A stretch of 32,694 nucleotides of DNA from an uncultured Bacteroidales bacterium. Its GTDB lineage: Bacteria; Bacteroidota; Bacteroidia; Bacteroidales; Bacteroidaceae. A program made the translations under genes and the position numbers. The notes beneath the pieces are model-generated. The model made no database searches, was not told the origin of the DNA, and was given only the letters and a program-made list of their open reading frames with translations. The stretch is from contig CACWTU010000022.1 in the NCBI GenBank assembly GCA_902763885.1, positions 1 through 32,694 of the forward strand, read 5' to 3'. Shown here piece after piece: positions 32,417 to 32,694 of the stretch. Numbering within the stretch: position 1 is the stretch's first letter; each line of letters opens with the position of its first letter.

Positions 32417-32694
32417 ATGAAAAAGCATTTAGTCCTATTGTCTGCTCTGCTGCTTCAAGTAGCTGCAGTTTCAGTGTTTGCACAGGATAAGGAATATGTT
32501 GACCTGGGCCTGAGCGTCAAATGGGCCACTTGTAATGAAGGCGCTGCCACACCATTGGAAGTAGGTTACTACTACAATTGGAACTCTAATAACGCATTGT
32601 GGAATGTATTTAAAGATAAAGCTTTCCAAAAAGCGGAGGGTGATATAACCAAGTTGCAGCAGGGTGAAGATTGGCGTACACCTTCAAATGATGA
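32417..32694 (+). CDS. Exported FISUMP-like domain protein (3' end outside window)
   Basis: 92 codons visible. The signal peptide MKKHLVLLSALLLQVAAVSVFAQ is followed immediately by EYVDLGLSVKWATCNEGA, the opening of the FISUMP-like domain seen from residue ~208 of the protein at 29861. Here there is no long N-terminal region. EDWRTPSNDE at the edge matches WRMPTKAEF there. The rest is cut off. Same dyad promoter. Confidence 0.85.
   Translation, partial: MKKHLVLLSALLLQVAAVSVFAQDKEYVDLGLSVKWATCNEGAATPLEVGYYYNWNSNNALWNVFKDKAFQKAEGDITKLQQGEDWRTPSND

Overview
The window looks like chromosomal DNA of a member of the Bacteroidales, probably from the Prevotellaceae/Bacteroidaceae side. The evidence is the type of proteins present: CarboxypepD_reg, TonB-plug and TonB_C proteins, 6-bladed propeller lipoproteins, a Rho with a long Q/N-rich insert, and AAA/DUF4143 ATPases. 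Many promoters also carry the Bacteroidetes -7 box TAnnTTTG, and Shine-Dalgarno sequences are largely absent. I cannot name genus or species from sequence alone.

Layout. (1) 1-9348, all minus: a tandem family of very large exported proteins (complete copies at 5467-9348 and 504-4403, a third running off the left edge) interrupted by a small exported protein with a TonB-receptor plug but no barrel. (2) 9424-11622: a long nested inverted repeat, then rho. (3) 11805-15887, minus: a propeller lipoprotein, then an operon of exported protein, ECF sigma factor, small membrane protein and TonB_C protein. (4) 16144-17164, plus: a small membrane protein and an ABC ATPase. (5) 17252-22179: a decayed copy of a sigma-factor/membrane-protein pair, a PIN-family toxin-antitoxin (TA) module, a minus-strand BlaI/BlaR1 operon with a small upstream gene, then the intact sigma/membrane pair. 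(6) 22185-25692, minus: an AAA/DUF4143 ATPase bracketed by palindromes, a propeller lipoprotein, and yihA. (7) 25767-28525, plus: recR, a four-helix membrane protein, a GT2 glycosyltransferase and a GNAT acetyltransferase. (8) 28592-29736: tRNA-Asp, a 45-codon ParD-like ORF and a second TA module. (9) 29861-32694, plus: exported proteins with FISUMP-like and CarboxypepD_reg domains.

Most notable points. The PIN toxin at 18285-18887 is about 60 residues longer than its relative in the same window. The extra tail aligns without gaps to the C-terminal half of its own antitoxin (23 identities in 46 positions), so the toxin seems to carry an antitoxin-like neutralising segment in cis. Each TA module has its own striking operator candidate: three 11-bp tandem repeats upstream of the first, and a perfect 9-bp inverted repeat flanking the promoter of the second. 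Three exported-protein promoters, at 5.4, 29.8 and 32.3 kb, share a 19-bp dyad at a fixed 30-31 nt from the -7 box, which suggests a small regulon. Short palindromes of two families sit at gene ends throughout, and two of them bracket the DUF4143 ATPase in opposite orientation.

How the parts fit: much of the region concerns the cell envelope (TonB-system modules, lipoproteins, sugar transfer) and sensing (two ECF sigma modules, BlaI/BlaR1). The TA modules and palindromes are later accessory additions. Conserved housekeeping genes (rho, yihA, recR, tRNA-Asp) anchor it to the chromosome.
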